Shown here in pieces: positions 1-9,084 of a stretch of 64,000 bases of DNA. The position numbers and the translations under genes were made by a program. This DNA comes from Wenyingzhuangia gilva. Its GTDB lineage: Bacteria > Bacteroidota > Bacteroidia > Flavobacteriales > Flavobacteriaceae. Each line of letters opens with the position of its first letter. The first letter of the stretch is position 1. The notes under the pieces were generated by a model that worked only from the letters and a program-made list of their open reading frames with translations, was not told where the DNA came from and made no database searches. The DNA lies in NCBI RefSeq assembly GCF_030519655.1, contig NZ_JAUMIT010000003.1:248001-312000 (forward strand), read 5' to 3'.

Positions 1-1036
1 TTAGAATTAAATCTGGAGCATCAGCAGTCCATAATTTGGTAACGCTAATTGGAGATGATAATAAATTGGCATCAGTATCTAATGCAGCTTCTGTAGCAGT
101 ATCAACAGGTAAATAATCTCCGTTGTCATTAGCATCAAAATAAATGGATATTCTAGGGTCATTGCGGTCTTCCATAAACGTAAATCCTATTGTATTTGCA
201 AATACCCATGGATTTTCTCCTCCAGCGTAATTTTTAAAAATTTTAAATTTTGGATTTTCAGAATTTGTTTCATCATAATAATCAATTTCAAAATTATCTG
301 CAGACAAAGTAATTAATTCAGAAGAGTTTACTAAGGCTCCAATATCAGAAGCTTTACTAGGATCTTTATCAACCATTGTCATTAAGATTTTTAATTTTAA
401 GGAAGTTCCAAATTTTATCCATTTTTCCATATCACCTTTATAGTAAGGATCATTATTGGAAATTTTTAGAACCGAAGTAATATCAATTTGAGCGATTGCT
501 TCATCAATCATTGTTAATAAATCGTTTAATATTTGTTCTTGAGGATCAAATACTGGACTTGTAAATTCGTCAGCTTTCCATGCTTGTCTAAAAGGAATAT
601 CTCCAAATATCATAGTGTTTTCAAACATCGTGTTGGCTAACACAAGTTTACACTGAGCAGCACCATTATTGTTTTTTGGTTCAGCAGATTCTGCTTGTTC
701 AATAGCAATGTTTAAGTTGTTTCCAACACTTACAAAATATCCACTCCAAGTATTACCAGTTGAAAAAGGACTAATATCATATCTATCTTCTGCATACCCC
801 CAACCAGCATTTCCTCCTGTTGAAAATGCTTGGTTTGCCCAACCGACTGGTAGATATAAGTCACCACCTGTTCTAACTCCTGTCCATGCATATGCGGCAT
901 ATCCTAAAAGATAATCAGGATCAATTGAAGTAGCTACATTTGGGTTTTCATTTACTTTTAGCAATTCATCACTATCGCATGAACTTAGTGTGAGACAAAG
1001 ACTGCTTATGTATAAAATTATATTTTTAATTCTCAT
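1..1036 (-). CDS. SusD/RagB-like nutrient-binding lipoprotein (partial, 3' end outside window)
   Basis: The open frame runs on the minus strand from an ATG at 1036 to the left edge, so only about the first 345 residues are visible. The start reads MRIKNIILYISSLCLTLSSC: a lipoprotein signal peptide whose lipobox ends LSSC, followed by DSDE, which suits a surface lipoprotein of Bacteroidota. The next part (NENPN..., DPDYLLGYAAYAW, and further on IFGDIPFRQAW and KWIKFGTSLKLK) is typical of the SusD/SusD-like family. These proteins cap a SusC channel and bind the glycan or peptide to be imported. The gene starts 12 bp after the SusC stop, so the two are co-transcribed. The substrate cannot be read from this part. 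Confidence 0.93.
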   Translation of the reverse strand, partial: MRIKNIILYISSLCLTLSSCDSDELLKVNENPNVATSIDPDYLLGYAAYAWTGVRTGGDLYLPVGWANQAFSTGGNAGWGYAEDRYDISPFSTGNTWSGYFVSVGNNLNIAIEQAESAEPKNNNGAAQCKLVLANTMFENTMIFGDIPFRQAWKADEFTSPVFDPQEQILNDLLTMIDEAIAQIDITSVLKISNNDPYYKGDMEKWIKFGTSLKLKILMTMVDKDPSKASDIGALVNSSELITLSADNFEIDYYDETNSENPKFKIFKNYAGGENPWVFANTIGFTFMEDRNDPRISIYFDANDNGDYLPVDTATEAALDTDANLLSSPISVTKLWTADAPDLIL

Positions 1037-1048
1037 AATATATTCTAT

Positions 1049-4000
1049 TTAAAAAGTTAAGTTTATGTTAAACCCTAATGATTTAACAGATGGCACACTA
1101 GCAAATTCAACTGTTGCCCCAGGTCCTCCTGTACCAAAAAAGTTTACTTCTGGATCTATGTGAGGTACATTATCATCAATAATCCAAAGATTTCTAGCTT
1201 CTACACCAAGTCTAAGTCTTGTAATACCTGTTTTTTTAAGTAATTTAGAAGGCACATTATAGAAAAAGTTAATTTCTCGTAATTTCACATATGAGGCATC
1301 AAATATGTTACCTTCTGTATTTGATGTTCCGCTTTGGTTTGTCCAGTACTCTTCCATATTAGTAACTGCAGTTGTGTTTTCTACATAGGAAACAGAACCA
1401 TCAGTATTTGTTACTTCGTTAACACCAGCATCTATATAGGTTTCACCTCTATGAGCTAGCGTTTCTTTTGCCAATCCTGATGATCGTAAATTAGCAGTTG
1501 TTCCAGAAAACAAAGTTCCACCGTGTTTGATATCAATTAAAAAACCTAAACCAAAATTCTTATAAGTAAAAGAGTTATTGATACCCATTGTCCAATCTGG
1601 AGCAGTGTCTCCTAATCTTTGATTTGTAACCACTTCTTTTAAACCAGTATCAGTGTTTATAATGTACTCACCATTATCATTTGTTTTAAATTTAGTACCA
1701 TAAAGACCAAATTCTTCTCCTGGAGCTGCTTTTATTGTTAATCCAGACCACCCACTCTTTAATTGAAATTCATCAAGACCGTCAATTAAGCTAGTAACTT
1801 TTTGTTGGTTTTTATTAAATACAATCCCTAAATCCCATTGAAATTTACTGTTGGTATTGATAAGAGGAGAAAGATTAACATCTAATTCAATCCCTTTGTT
1901 ATTAACAACTCCTGCGTTTAATGTTTTGCTAAAAAAACCAGTACTTTCAGGAACTGAAATATCAAGTAATTGATCGGAAGTATTTGAATTATAATAAGTA
2001 AAGCCAATATTAGCAATGTTCTTAAAGAGTTTAAGATCAAACCCTAATTCAAATTCTTTTTTTCGTTGAGGTTTTAATTCAGCATTTGGAAGTACTCTAG
2101 GAGCTTCAAATCCAATAATTCCTCCTTGTGGCAAATTGTTACTAAGACTAAATTGTACGTAGTAATCATTTGAAGGAACAAAACCAAATAGAAGGCTATA
2201 TGGTTCTGCATCTGAACCTACCTCTGCATAACCTGCTCTAATTTTACCAAAGCTAAGAATGCTTTTGTCTTCTATAAATTCAGAAAAAACAATGGCACCG
2301 TTTACAGAAGGGTAGAAGTAAGAATTATTATCAGCTGGTAAAGTAGAGCTCCAATCATTTCTTCCTGTTAAATTTAAGAAAAAAGTGTTTTTATAATCTA
2401 AGTTAATATCAGTATATACACCGTATAATTCTTTTTTAGAACTAAAATCTGTTCCGTTAAGTGTTTCAGCATTACCTAGTACATATAACCCAGGTACAGT
2501 AAGGTTGTTCCCCGTTAAAGTAGTACGCTCATATTTTGTTTGATATAAGTTGTGTCCTAAAATAGCACTTATAGAAATTCCGTCTTTACTATCTTTAGTA
2601 TAACTTAAATAAAAATCGTTGTTAATAATTTGGTTATAATAATCCCAATTGGTAAAGCTACCTTTTAGAGTCCCCAAACTTCCTACGGCGTATAATTTTT
2701 GTCTACTCTCATTGAAAAAATCTGTACCTAACTTGTTTACTAATTTAAGGTTTTTAGTAATCTTATAATCTAATGTGGCACTACCAATAAACCTTTCTAA
2801 ACGTATAGAGAATGGGTTTTGGTTTAAAACCCAATAAGGATTGTTTGATCTTTGTGTTAAAGGTATCTGATCTCCTGCCGCATTAATATAATTATTTTTT
2901 AAGTCGTCAAAAGAAATGGTTCTAGACATCCCTAGAATATTATCAATAACTACGTTACCATCATTAGAACCTTGTTGAGTCCTTCCGCTAGAAGTTGAAT
3001 TAATGTAGTTGATATTTGTTCTTAGTGTAAATTTATCAGTAAAATTTCTACCTACATTTAAAGTGTAGTTGTTCTTTTTGTAATTGCTGTTAGGAACAAT
3101 TCCTTCTACATTTGAATTTGTATAGGAAAATCTATAGTCAGATTTTGTGTCTCCTCCAGAAAAAGCAACAGAGTTTATTTTTGTTATTCCAGTATTAAAA
3201 AAGTCCTTAACATTATTTGGTTTTGCAGATAAAGTAACATCGTCACCTTTAAAATCAGTAAATGTTTGGTTAGCAACATCTGAAATTTTAGGTCCCCAAC
3301 CATTTACAGCGTCTTTATCATATGTTCCAGACGTTCCTTGTGCATATTCATTTTGGTATTCTGGAAGTTTTAATGGAGAGTCAAAGCGCAAAGAAGAATT
3401 AACATCTATTTTTAAACCACTGTTTTTATTTCCTTTTTTAGTGGTAATTATAATTGCTCCATTTTTTGCTCTTGCTCCATATAAAGCACTTGCAGAGGCA
3501 CCTTTTAGTACAGAAACAGATTCAATATCATCTGGGTTAAGGTCTCCAGCTCTGTTACCTCCATCGACACCTCCTGTAATATCATCTTGATTAAATGATT
3601 GGTTACTTATTGGCATACCATCAATAACAAAAATAGGTTGATTGCTTCCCGATAAAGAGGTTGCACCTCTAATAATTACAGAAGAACTTCCACCGGGTGT
3701 TCCAGATTGTTGTGTAATTTTTAATCCTGAAACTTTTCCTGATAGTGCTTCTATCGGACTTGTGCTTCTTGCTCTGGTTAGGCTTTCATTGTCTACCTCT
3801 CCAACAGATACTCCTAGCCCTCTTTCTTTTTTAGAAATTCCAAGAGCCGTAATGACCACTTCATCTAAGGATTCAATATTTCCTTTTAATGTAGTGTTTA
3901 TAATACTACTCGTTCCAACAGTTTTTTCAACTGTTTCCATACCTACATAACTAAATTGTAGAATATCTCCTTCTTTGGCATTAATGTTGTAAAGTCCGTC

Positions 4001-4168
4001 AAAGTCTGTCAAGGTTCCTGCTGAAGATCCTTTTATCATAACAGTTGCTCCTGGTAATGGACCAGAATCATCGGAAACAGTTCCGCTAATTGTTTTCGTT
4101 TGCGCAAACGAAAATTGAGTTGTTAATGCTATCATTAGCATTAAGATTTTGGGAGTTTTTAGCTTCAT
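1049..4168 (-). CDS. SusC/RagA family TonB-linked outer-membrane transporter
   Basis: 1039 residues, usual for SusC. Residues 1-22 are a signal peptide ending in FAQ. Residues 25-100 form a carboxypeptidase-regulatory-like domain (ISGTVSDDSGPLPGATVMIKG). A TonB-box-like stretch LDEVVITALG lies at 101-110, then the plug domain (IEALSGKVSGLKI, IRGATSL, PIFVIDGMPI), then a long beta-barrel ending in Phe (NINLTF), as in barrels inserted by BAM. There is no N-terminal STN domain, and no sigma/anti-sigma pair beside it. It is the first gene of an operon with the SusD gene that continues off the left edge. Together they should import an oligomer across the outer membrane using TonB energy. Substrate unknown. 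Confidence 0.96.
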   Translation of the reverse strand: MKLKTPKILMLMIALTTQFSFAQTKTISGTVSDDSGPLPGATVMIKGSSAGTLTDFDGLYNINAKEGDILQFSYVGMETVEKTVGTSSIINTTLKGNIESLDEVVITALGISKKERGLGVSVGEVDNESLTRARSTSPIEALSGKVSGLKITQQSGTPGGSSSVIIRGATSLSGSNQPIFVIDGMPISNQSFNQDDITGGVDGGNRAGDLNPDDIESVSVLKGASASALYGARAKNGAIIITTKKGNKNSGLKIDVNSSLRFDSPLKLPEYQNEYAQGTSGTYDKDAVNGWGPKISDVANQTFTDFKGDDVTLSAKPNNVKDFFNTGITKINSVAFSGGDTKSDYRFSYTNSNVEGIVPNSNYKKNNYTLNVGRNFTDKFTLRTNINYINSTSSGRTQQGSNDGNVVIDNILGMSRTISFDDLKNNYINAAGDQIPLTQRSNNPYWVLNQNPFSIRLERFIGSATLDYKITKNLKLVNKLGTDFFNESRQKLYAVGSLGTLKGSFTNWDYYNQIINNDFYLSYTKDSKDGISISAILGHNLYQTKYERTTLTGNNLTVPGLYVLGNAETLNGTDFSSKKELYGVYTDINLDYKNTFFLNLTGRNDWSSTLPADNNSYFYPSVNGAIVFSEFIEDKSILSFGKIRAGYAEVGSDAEPYSLLFGFVPSNDYYVQFSLSNNLPQGGIIGFEAPRVLPNAELKPQRKKEFELGFDLKLFKNIANIGFTYYNSNTSDQLLDISVPESTGFFSKTLNAGVVNNKGIELDVNLSPLINTNSKFQWDLGIVFNKNQQKVTSLIDGLDEFQLKSGWSGLTIKAAPGEEFGLYGTKFKTNDNGEYIINTDTGLKEVVTNQRLGDTAPDWTMGINNSFTYKNFGLGFLIDIKHGGTLFSGTTANLRSSGLAKETLAHRGETYIDAGVNEVTNTDGSVSYVENTTAVTNMEEYWTNQSGTSNTEGNIFDASYVKLREINFFYNVPSKLLKKTGITRLRLGVEARNLWIIDDNVPHIDPEVNFFGTGGPGATVEFASVPSVKSLGFNINLTF

Positions 4169-4188
4169 ATTTATAGATATTTAATTAG

Positions 4189-4272
4189 GTTCTTTGAAAG
4201 TATCAATACCCAAAATTTGCAGGTAAATCGGGGTATTAATTGATGTATATTCTTTTTGATATTTCAAAGAAC
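4189..4272 (-). promoter_or_regulatory. Nested inverted repeats upstream of susC
   Basis: An 11-bp perfect inverted repeat (GTTCTTTGAAA at 4189-4199 and TTTCAAAGAAC at 4262-4272) encloses a second one (AATACCC at 4205-4211 and GGGTATT at 4231-4237). The inner arms end about 40-70 bp before the susC ATG at 4168. On the minus strand this could fold as a two-level hairpin in the mRNA leader, or be a DNA site for a regulator. The sequence does not decide between them. No clear TAnnTTTG element is placed close to it. Confidence 0.4.
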
Positions 4273-4841
4273 GAGGAATATGTTTTTTACTATTTTATGA
4301 TTTAACAGTTGTGAACATGATTTTTACCTTAAATATTTAAGGGAATTATCATTATTACATATGATTTATAACAGCTATTTATTATTGATAAAAATGTATT
4401 TTATAAAAAGGAAATAATAATATGTAAATCAAGTACTTATGTGTTTTTTATACAAATGTTAATTTTATAGTTTGTTCTATTTTAGAAGATAAATGATTAA
4501 GAAAATTATATTAGAACTGTTATCGCTTTTTGATGTTTAATAACCCTCATTTTGTTGGTTTATCTTTGTTTGTTACTTTGTTGCTTTTATATTAACAAAG
4601 TTTTAGACAATTGTTTTAGGTTTATTACATTGATTTTTCTTTTTGACCTTTTTGTTATGCATGAATAGTGTTTTTTGAAAGTGTTTTTTAGAAAAAAGCG
4701 TGTAGGTTAACGGAGATTAAAAAAAGCGAAATACAAAAACACATTAGAGTAGAGGGGAAATAAAAAAATACAAAACGTCAGATTTGTGAAAAACAGTTTT
4801 AAAACTGATGATATTTTTATCCTTTATAAGGAATATATCAC
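4273..4841. other. Gene-free AT-rich intergenic region
   Basis: About 570 bp between the susC leader and the hemN terminator with no credible ORF, tRNA or repeat. It presumably holds the susCD promoter (minus strand). A short palindrome CAGTTTTAAAACTG lies at 4794-4807. A plus-strand TATCTTTG at 4561-4568 resembles a -7 element but has no gene downstream. Confidence 0.5.
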
Positions 4842-4874
4842 AAAAAAAACGCTCTATTAATAGAGCGTTTTTTT
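4842..4874 (-). terminator. Intrinsic terminator of the hemN operon
   Basis: Perfect palindrome ACGCTCTATTAATAGAGCGT (4849-4868) flanked by A and T runs, just past the hemN stop codon. It works in either direction by sequence; only the minus-strand operon ends here. Confidence 0.85.
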
Positions 4875-4881
4875 AATTTTT

Positions 4882-6231
4882 TTAAACAGTTTTAGAAAAT
4901 TGTAATTGATTGTTGTTGCCAAGGTATTGATCTATGGACATACAAATGTTTCGTATAAAAGGTTTCCCTTTTTCTGTAACTACTATTTTACTTTTTTTAA
5001 TAGTAATTAAACCGTCATGAACCAAAGGAAACATTTTTAATGGTGCTTTTTCTAGCGTTTTGTTTTCGGTTGACCAGGTAGTTTCGTAATGACACATGAG
5101 ATTTAAAATATGTTGTCTTATAATAAGATCTTCGTCAGAAGAAATATGTCCTTTAGCAATAGGAAATATTTGATTGTTGACCAAGTCTTGATATTCTTCG
5201 ATATTTTTTACATTTTGATAAAAACTATTCCAGCTATCTCCAATAGAAGAAACTCCTAAACCAATCATTAAATCAGTTTTTGCATGGGTATAACCCATAA
5301 AATTTCTGTGTAGGGTATGGTTTGTTAAGGCCTTGTAAAGAGAATCTGTAGGCAATGCAAAATGATCCATACCTATATTATGATATCCAAAACCTTGTAG
5401 TAGTTTTTTACCTTCCTCATACATCATTAATTTTTCTTTTCCGTTAGGAAGGTTTTCTTCATTATAACCTCTTTGTCCATTTCCTTTTAGCCAAGGTACA
5501 TGTGCATAGCTATAAAAAGCAATTCTATCAGGACTTAGTTCTTTTGTTTTTTCTATAGTATTGATAACATCATTCATGGTTTGAAAAGGTAATCCATAAA
5601 TAATATCATGACCTATAGAAGTATAACCAATTTGCCTAGCCAAGTCTGTTACTTGTTTTACTTTCTCAAATGGTTGAATTCTATGAATGGCTTTTTGTAC
5701 GGTTTCATTATAATCTTGTACACCAAAAGAAACACGTCTAAATCCTAAATCATATAAAGTTTGTAAATGTTCTTTGGTTGTGTTGTTAGGATGTCCTTCA
5801 AAGCTAAATTCGTAATTTTCTGCTAAGCGAGAAGTATTAATGATACAAGTAAGTAGATAATTTAAATTTTCAGGATTAAAGAAAGTAGGAGTACCACCGC
5901 CGATATGTAATTCTTTAATCACTGGTTTTTCATCAAACAAGTTTAAGTACATAGACCATTCTTTTAACACCGCATTTATATAAGGTGTTTCTACATCGTG
6001 TTTTTTTGTGATTCTTTTGTTACAACCACAAAAAGTACACATGCTTTCACAAAAAGGCAAATGGATATAAACACTAACACCTTCTGTTTTGTTGGTTTTG
6101 GTAAAAGTGTCAATCATTTTACTTTTCCAAGTTTTTAATCTAAAGTCCTGCACGTTCCAATGTGGAACTGTTGGGTAACTAGTATATCTTGGTCCAGGAA
6201 CGTTGTATTTGTTAATTAGGTTTGTATCCAT
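4882..6231 (-). CDS. hemN: Oxygen-independent coproporphyrinogen III oxidase
   Basis: 449 residues. HemN is a radical-SAM enzyme that oxidatively decarboxylates coproporphyrinogen III to protoporphyrinogen IX without oxygen. The N-terminal substrate-side motif (VPGPRYTSYP, residues 11-20) and the cluster motif CESMCTFCGC (Cys61, Cys65, Cys68, plus the extra Cys70) are the true HemN signature rather than that of HemW-type relatives. GGGTPTF follows, as in radical-SAM enzymes. It lies 12 bp downstream of the large flavoenzyme-like gene and shares its promoter, which carries an FNR-type palindrome. That fits expression at low oxygen. Confidence 0.96.
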   Translation of the reverse strand: MDTNLINKYNVPGPRYTSYPTVPHWNVQDFRLKTWKSKMIDTFTKTNKTEGVSVYIHLPFCESMCTFCGCNKRITKKHDVETPYINAVLKEWSMYLNLFDEKPVIKELHIGGGTPTFFNPENLNYLLTCIINTSRLAENYEFSFEGHPNNTTKEHLQTLYDLGFRRVSFGVQDYNETVQKAIHRIQPFEKVKQVTDLARQIGYTSIGHDIIYGLPFQTMNDVINTIEKTKELSPDRIAFYSYAHVPWLKGNGQRGYNEENLPNGKEKLMMYEEGKKLLQGFGYHNIGMDHFALPTDSLYKALTNHTLHRNFMGYTHAKTDLMIGLGVSSIGDSWNSFYQNVKNIEEYQDLVNNQIFPIAKGHISSDEDLIIRQHILNLMCHYETTWSTENKTLEKAPLKMFPLVHDGLITIKKSKIVVTEKGKPFIRNICMSIDQYLGNNNQLQFSKTV

Positions 6232-6243
6232 GACTTTGTGTTA

Positions 6244-8019
6244 TTAGGTTCTTTGTAACTGTAATTGTAGATCAATTACTTTTTGATATTTATCTGATAA
6301 ATTGTCTAAAGCCTGTTTGTTTTGTTCTACCAATTCATTAAAATTGCTTTGAAACAGCTGTTGGTAATAAGAAATTCCTTCTAATAAATTATTGGTGAAT
6401 TTTGTTAACGTTTTATTTTGCTTAGGATTAAATTGCTCATTAATTTGATTAGACAAATAGGTAACATACATATCTAATTCTTTTAGAAACAGATTAGGTC
6501 TGTCATTACGTTTAATGATATTTACTTTCCCATAGATATGATCTATCATGTTAGATAAACTTACTTTTTCACTAAAATAGGCTAGGTTAGGACCAGGACA
6601 AACAGAAACACCTTTTCCTTCGGTTTTGGTATCTATGCCATAATTTAGCAAGGCAGTAGTTCCTAACCCCACACAAATGCAAGCCTTTTCTTTTACTTTG
6701 GCGATTTCTTTTTGTTGTTCAACGGGACTTAGAGCATCATTTTCTTCTAATTGTTTGATTTTTAGATATTGATATTCTCTAGAAGCTGTACACTGTCCTT
6801 CTTTTTTAAATTCCTGATTTAAAGCAACATGTTTTTTAGGACAAGCACTACCAGGCCTATTTTTAATAATATTTAGCTCTTTTACTTCATCTTTGGTATT
6901 TCCTCTTAAATTGTTAAAAGGAATTCCAAGAGGAGAAATATTGCTTAAATACAAATCTTTTTCTTGAGCACTGGCTAATTTATCTATAGTATCAACATCA
7001 ACAGTAGTGGCTTCTGGCACCAATAAAAATGGAGATCCCCAACCAATAGAATCTAAACCATAATGTTTTAATAAAAACTGATGTTCTTCTGCAGTTCCAA
7101 CACCTCCTTGTGCTGATATTTTTAAATCGGGAAAACAAAAGGAACGTTTTTTATTTTTATTTTCCAACGCATCCATGAATAAAGAATGGGTAGTGTTATA
7201 TAATTCTTTTTTATTTTTTTTAAACTCTTCTAAAACAGGCCCTAATAAATATCCGTCTGTAGCAAAAGCATGACCACCACAATTTAATCCAGATTCTATT
7301 CTGTATTCAGAAACCCATAAACCTTTTTTTGCTAAATATTTTCCTTGAATCAATGCTGAACGATAATCACTTACTTTGAGAATGATTTTCTTTTTAATAA
7401 ATCCACTTGCATCAGGATAAAAATCTTCAAAGTTTTCTAGGTAATTGTATAGTTTAGGATTCATTCCTGCAGAAAAAACAATTGATGACGTTATCTTAGC
7501 GTTGGCATAACCTCTTAAGGCTGCATGTGCATCATTATATTCAACGGGTAAAGCTTCGTGATCTATATAATTGGTCTTATCAATTTTGGTCATAATATTT
7601 ACATCAATATGACCCGGTTTTAAATTACATTGAATAAGAGATTTTACTTCTTCAATATTTTCACTTTGTAATAGGCGTTTTTTTAATTCAGATCCAGAGG
7701 GTAAATGTTTGATGTAATCAATCAGAATATCTGCTTTTAAACTAGATACATTTTTTAGTTTATCAATTTTTATTTGAATTAAATCATGCATTAAATTAAG
7801 ATAAGCCGTAATTCTTAAAGCTCTATAGTCAATAGTTCTATCGCTAATTTCTATGTATTTCAGTTTGTTAAGTTCTGAATAATATTTTCGTAATTTCTCT
7901 AATAAAATATCATCTACTAAAGAAATTACAGAATCTATTCCATAGGCAGCTACTTTTAAAGGGCTGTCTACTGTGTAACCAATTCCCATTACGGGAATAT
8001 GAAAGGTGTGTTTTTCCAT
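6244..8019 (-). CDS. Unnamed TIM-barrel flavoenzyme-like protein (nitronate monooxygenase-related) co-transcribed with hemN
   Basis: 591 residues from the ATG at 8019. An upstream in-frame TTG at 8046 overlaps the proposed -7 element and is unlikely. I do not know a named family, but several segments resemble FMN-binding TIM barrels of the nitronate monooxygenase/FabK group. These are PVMGIGYTVDSPLKVAAYG near the N-terminus, GLNCGGHAF (244-252; compare the EAGGH motif) and ISAQGGVGTAEEH...GSPFLLVPEA (301-337; compare the phosphate-binding glycine motif). The C-terminal part adds cysteines at about 393, 410, 447, 449 and 474, which might bind metal or an Fe-S cluster. It ends in a Gln-rich coiled stretch. 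Pairing with hemN and the FNR-type promoter suggest a low-oxygen role; substrate unknown. Confidence 0.7.
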   Translation of the reverse strand: MEKHTFHIPVMGIGYTVDSPLKVAAYGIDSVISLVDDILLEKLRKYYSELNKLKYIEISDRTIDYRALRITAYLNLMHDLIQIKIDKLKNVSSLKADILIDYIKHLPSGSELKKRLLQSENIEEVKSLIQCNLKPGHIDVNIMTKIDKTNYIDHEALPVEYNDAHAALRGYANAKITSSIVFSAGMNPKLYNYLENFEDFYPDASGFIKKKIILKVSDYRSALIQGKYLAKKGLWVSEYRIESGLNCGGHAFATDGYLLGPVLEEFKKNKKELYNTTHSLFMDALENKNKKRSFCFPDLKISAQGGVGTAEEHQFLLKHYGLDSIGWGSPFLLVPEATTVDVDTIDKLASAQEKDLYLSNISPLGIPFNNLRGNTKDEVKELNIIKNRPGSACPKKHVALNQEFKKEGQCTASREYQYLKIKQLEENDALSPVEQQKEIAKVKEKACICVGLGTTALLNYGIDTKTEGKGVSVCPGPNLAYFSEKVSLSNMIDHIYGKVNIIKRNDRPNLFLKELDMYVTYLSNQINEQFNPKQNKTLTKFTNNLLEGISYYQQLFQSNFNELVEQNKQALDNLSDKYQKVIDLQLQLQRT

Positions 8020-8043
8020 TACATTTAATTGGTAGTTATTGAG

Positions 8044-8088
8044 CAAATTTATAGAGAAGGTTATCTCATTAAAATGATAATTATCATT
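8044..8088 (-). promoter_or_regulatory. Promoter of the hemN operon with an FNR-type palindrome
   Basis: On the minus strand a perfect TAnnTTTG element (TAAATTTG) covers 8044-8051, giving a start near 8038 and a short leader to the ATG at 8019. Upstream lies the perfect 16-bp palindrome AATGATAATTATCATT (8073-8088). Its core ATGAT-AATT-ATCAT differs from the FNR/CRP-type consensus TTGAT-N4-ATCAA by one base per half. The site centre (8080.5) is 36.5 bp from the last G of the -7 element, roughly position -42, where class II activators bind. A Fur-like reading is possible but the spacing fits FNR better. Confidence 0.6.
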
Positions 8089-8145
8089 AGTATATAATTT
8101 TTATATAAGCCCTGTAATTAAAAGCTGATTAACTACTTTTGTGGC

Positions 8146-8679
8146 ATGAGTATATTTATGGAAGAATTTTTACAGGAATTACCTAAAAAGGCCCAAGCGG
8201 TTAAAAAAGAGAATGTATCTTATTTTAAAAGATTAAAAAAAAGAACTCCTAAAGACTTAGATTATGTAATGCAAGATTTACATGATAAAGAGTTTGAGCG
8301 TACCGATTGTTTAACCTGTGCCAATTGTTGTAAAACAACCAGTCCTATGTTTTTTGCTAAGGATATAGAGCGTATTGCAAAGCATTTACGTATGAAAGAG
8401 CAAAAGTTTATGGACTTGTATTTGGAAAGGGATGAGGATGATTGTTATGTGTTAAAAACTGCACCTTGTACTTTTTTAGATGAAAGTGATAATACTTGTA
8501 CTATTTATAATGTTCGTCCTAGAGCTTGTGCGGAGTACCCACATACCAACAGAAAAAAGTTTATTCAGTTAACAGATTTAACCATAACCAATTCAGAAAT
8601 CTGTCCTGCTGCCTATAATATTGTAGAAGCTTTAAAAAAAGCGATTCCTTTAGATAGTACTCCTAAGAAACATAGATAA
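8146..8679 (+). CDS. YkgJ-type cysteine-cluster protein
   Basis: 177 residues. The motif CLTCANCC and the later CTFLDESDNTCTIYNVRPRAC with EYPH are the zinc/iron-chelating Cys-cluster domain of the YkgJ family (CxxCxxCC plus downstream Cys). Function is unproven in the family. The N-terminus is a helical basic segment. An ATG at 8146 is taken as start, but a plus-strand TACTTTTG element at 8134-8141 would put the transcript start at about 8147. The ATG at 8158 (MEEFLQELPKK) is therefore a good alternative. It is divergent from the hemN operon and 3 bp upstream of the next gene. Confidence 0.85.
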   Translation: MSIFMEEFLQELPKKAQAVKKENVSYFKRLKKRTPKDLDYVMQDLHDKEFERTDCLTCANCCKTTSPMFFAKDIERIAKHLRMKEQKFMDLYLERDEDDCYVLKTAPCTFLDESDNTCTIYNVRPRACAEYPHTNRKKFIQLTDLTITNSEICPAAYNIVEALKKAIPLDSTPKKHR

Positions 8680-8682
8680 AAT

Positions 8683-9024
8683 ATGAAGATTCTTAGAACT
8701 TCTAAATTTTTTGGATTTTGCTATGCTGATGAGCTTCAGGAGAGCGAGTTTTTTGCCAAGAATTTTAGTGTTTCCATTCAACAGAATAGTTTGATTTTTT
8801 CTTTCGATTTTATGAGAGGATTAGATTTACAAAAAATCAAATCAAATATAAAAGACTATCGTTTTTTTGAAATAGAAGATGTTTATTTAAGAAACAAGTT
8901 AATAGAGGTTGTTAAAGAAAACCATCATATAAAAAAAATGAAACTTACCATTGGTGAACACGGTAGTTATATAAAAGAATTAAAATTTAATCATAAAGGT
9001 TTTGTAATAAAACTAATTGCATAA
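8683..9024 (+). CDS. Conserved-looking protein of unknown function
   Basis: 113 residues, start ATG 3 bp after the YkgJ-type gene, so co-transcribed. No motif I recognise. It has no signal peptide or membrane segment and mixes charged and aromatic residues (KFFGFCYADEL, FSFDFMRGLDL). It reads as a small alpha/beta soluble protein. A strong terminator follows directly. Confidence 0.65.
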   Translation: MKILRTSKFFGFCYADELQESEFFAKNFSVSIQQNSLIFSFDFMRGLDLQKIKSNIKDYRFFEIEDVYLRNKLIEVVKENHHIKKMKLTIGEHGSYIKELKFNHKGFVIKLIA

Positions 9025-9025
9025 A

Positions 9026-9052
9026 AAAAGCCATACAATTTGTATGGCTTTT
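9026..9052. terminator. Bidirectional intrinsic terminator
   Basis: A 13-bp perfect stem (AAAAGCCATACAA with TTGTATGGCTTTT, one-base loop) lies between the convergent ends of 8683-9024 (+) and 9085-9672 (-). A and T runs on both sides allow it to serve both. Confidence 0.85.
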
Positions 9053-9084
9053 AGTTTTCTTTAATAGGTTTTTACGGGTAAGTA

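Noticed and set aside
3147-3950. Two plus-strand ORFs (147 and 102 residues) inside susC
   Set aside because: Antisense shadows of a well-supported SusC gene; proline-rich composition typical of the reverse strand, no start signals.
4561-4568. Plus-strand TATCTTTG that might drive a ~300-nt RNA ending at the hemN terminator
   Set aside because: No -33 TTG at the right distance and no conserved structure or gene; only one weak element.
8073-8088. Fur box at the hemN promoter
   Set aside because: The palindrome resembles Fur half-sites, but the core spacing and the equal distance to the -7 element shared with the baeRF promoter fit FNR-type binding better.
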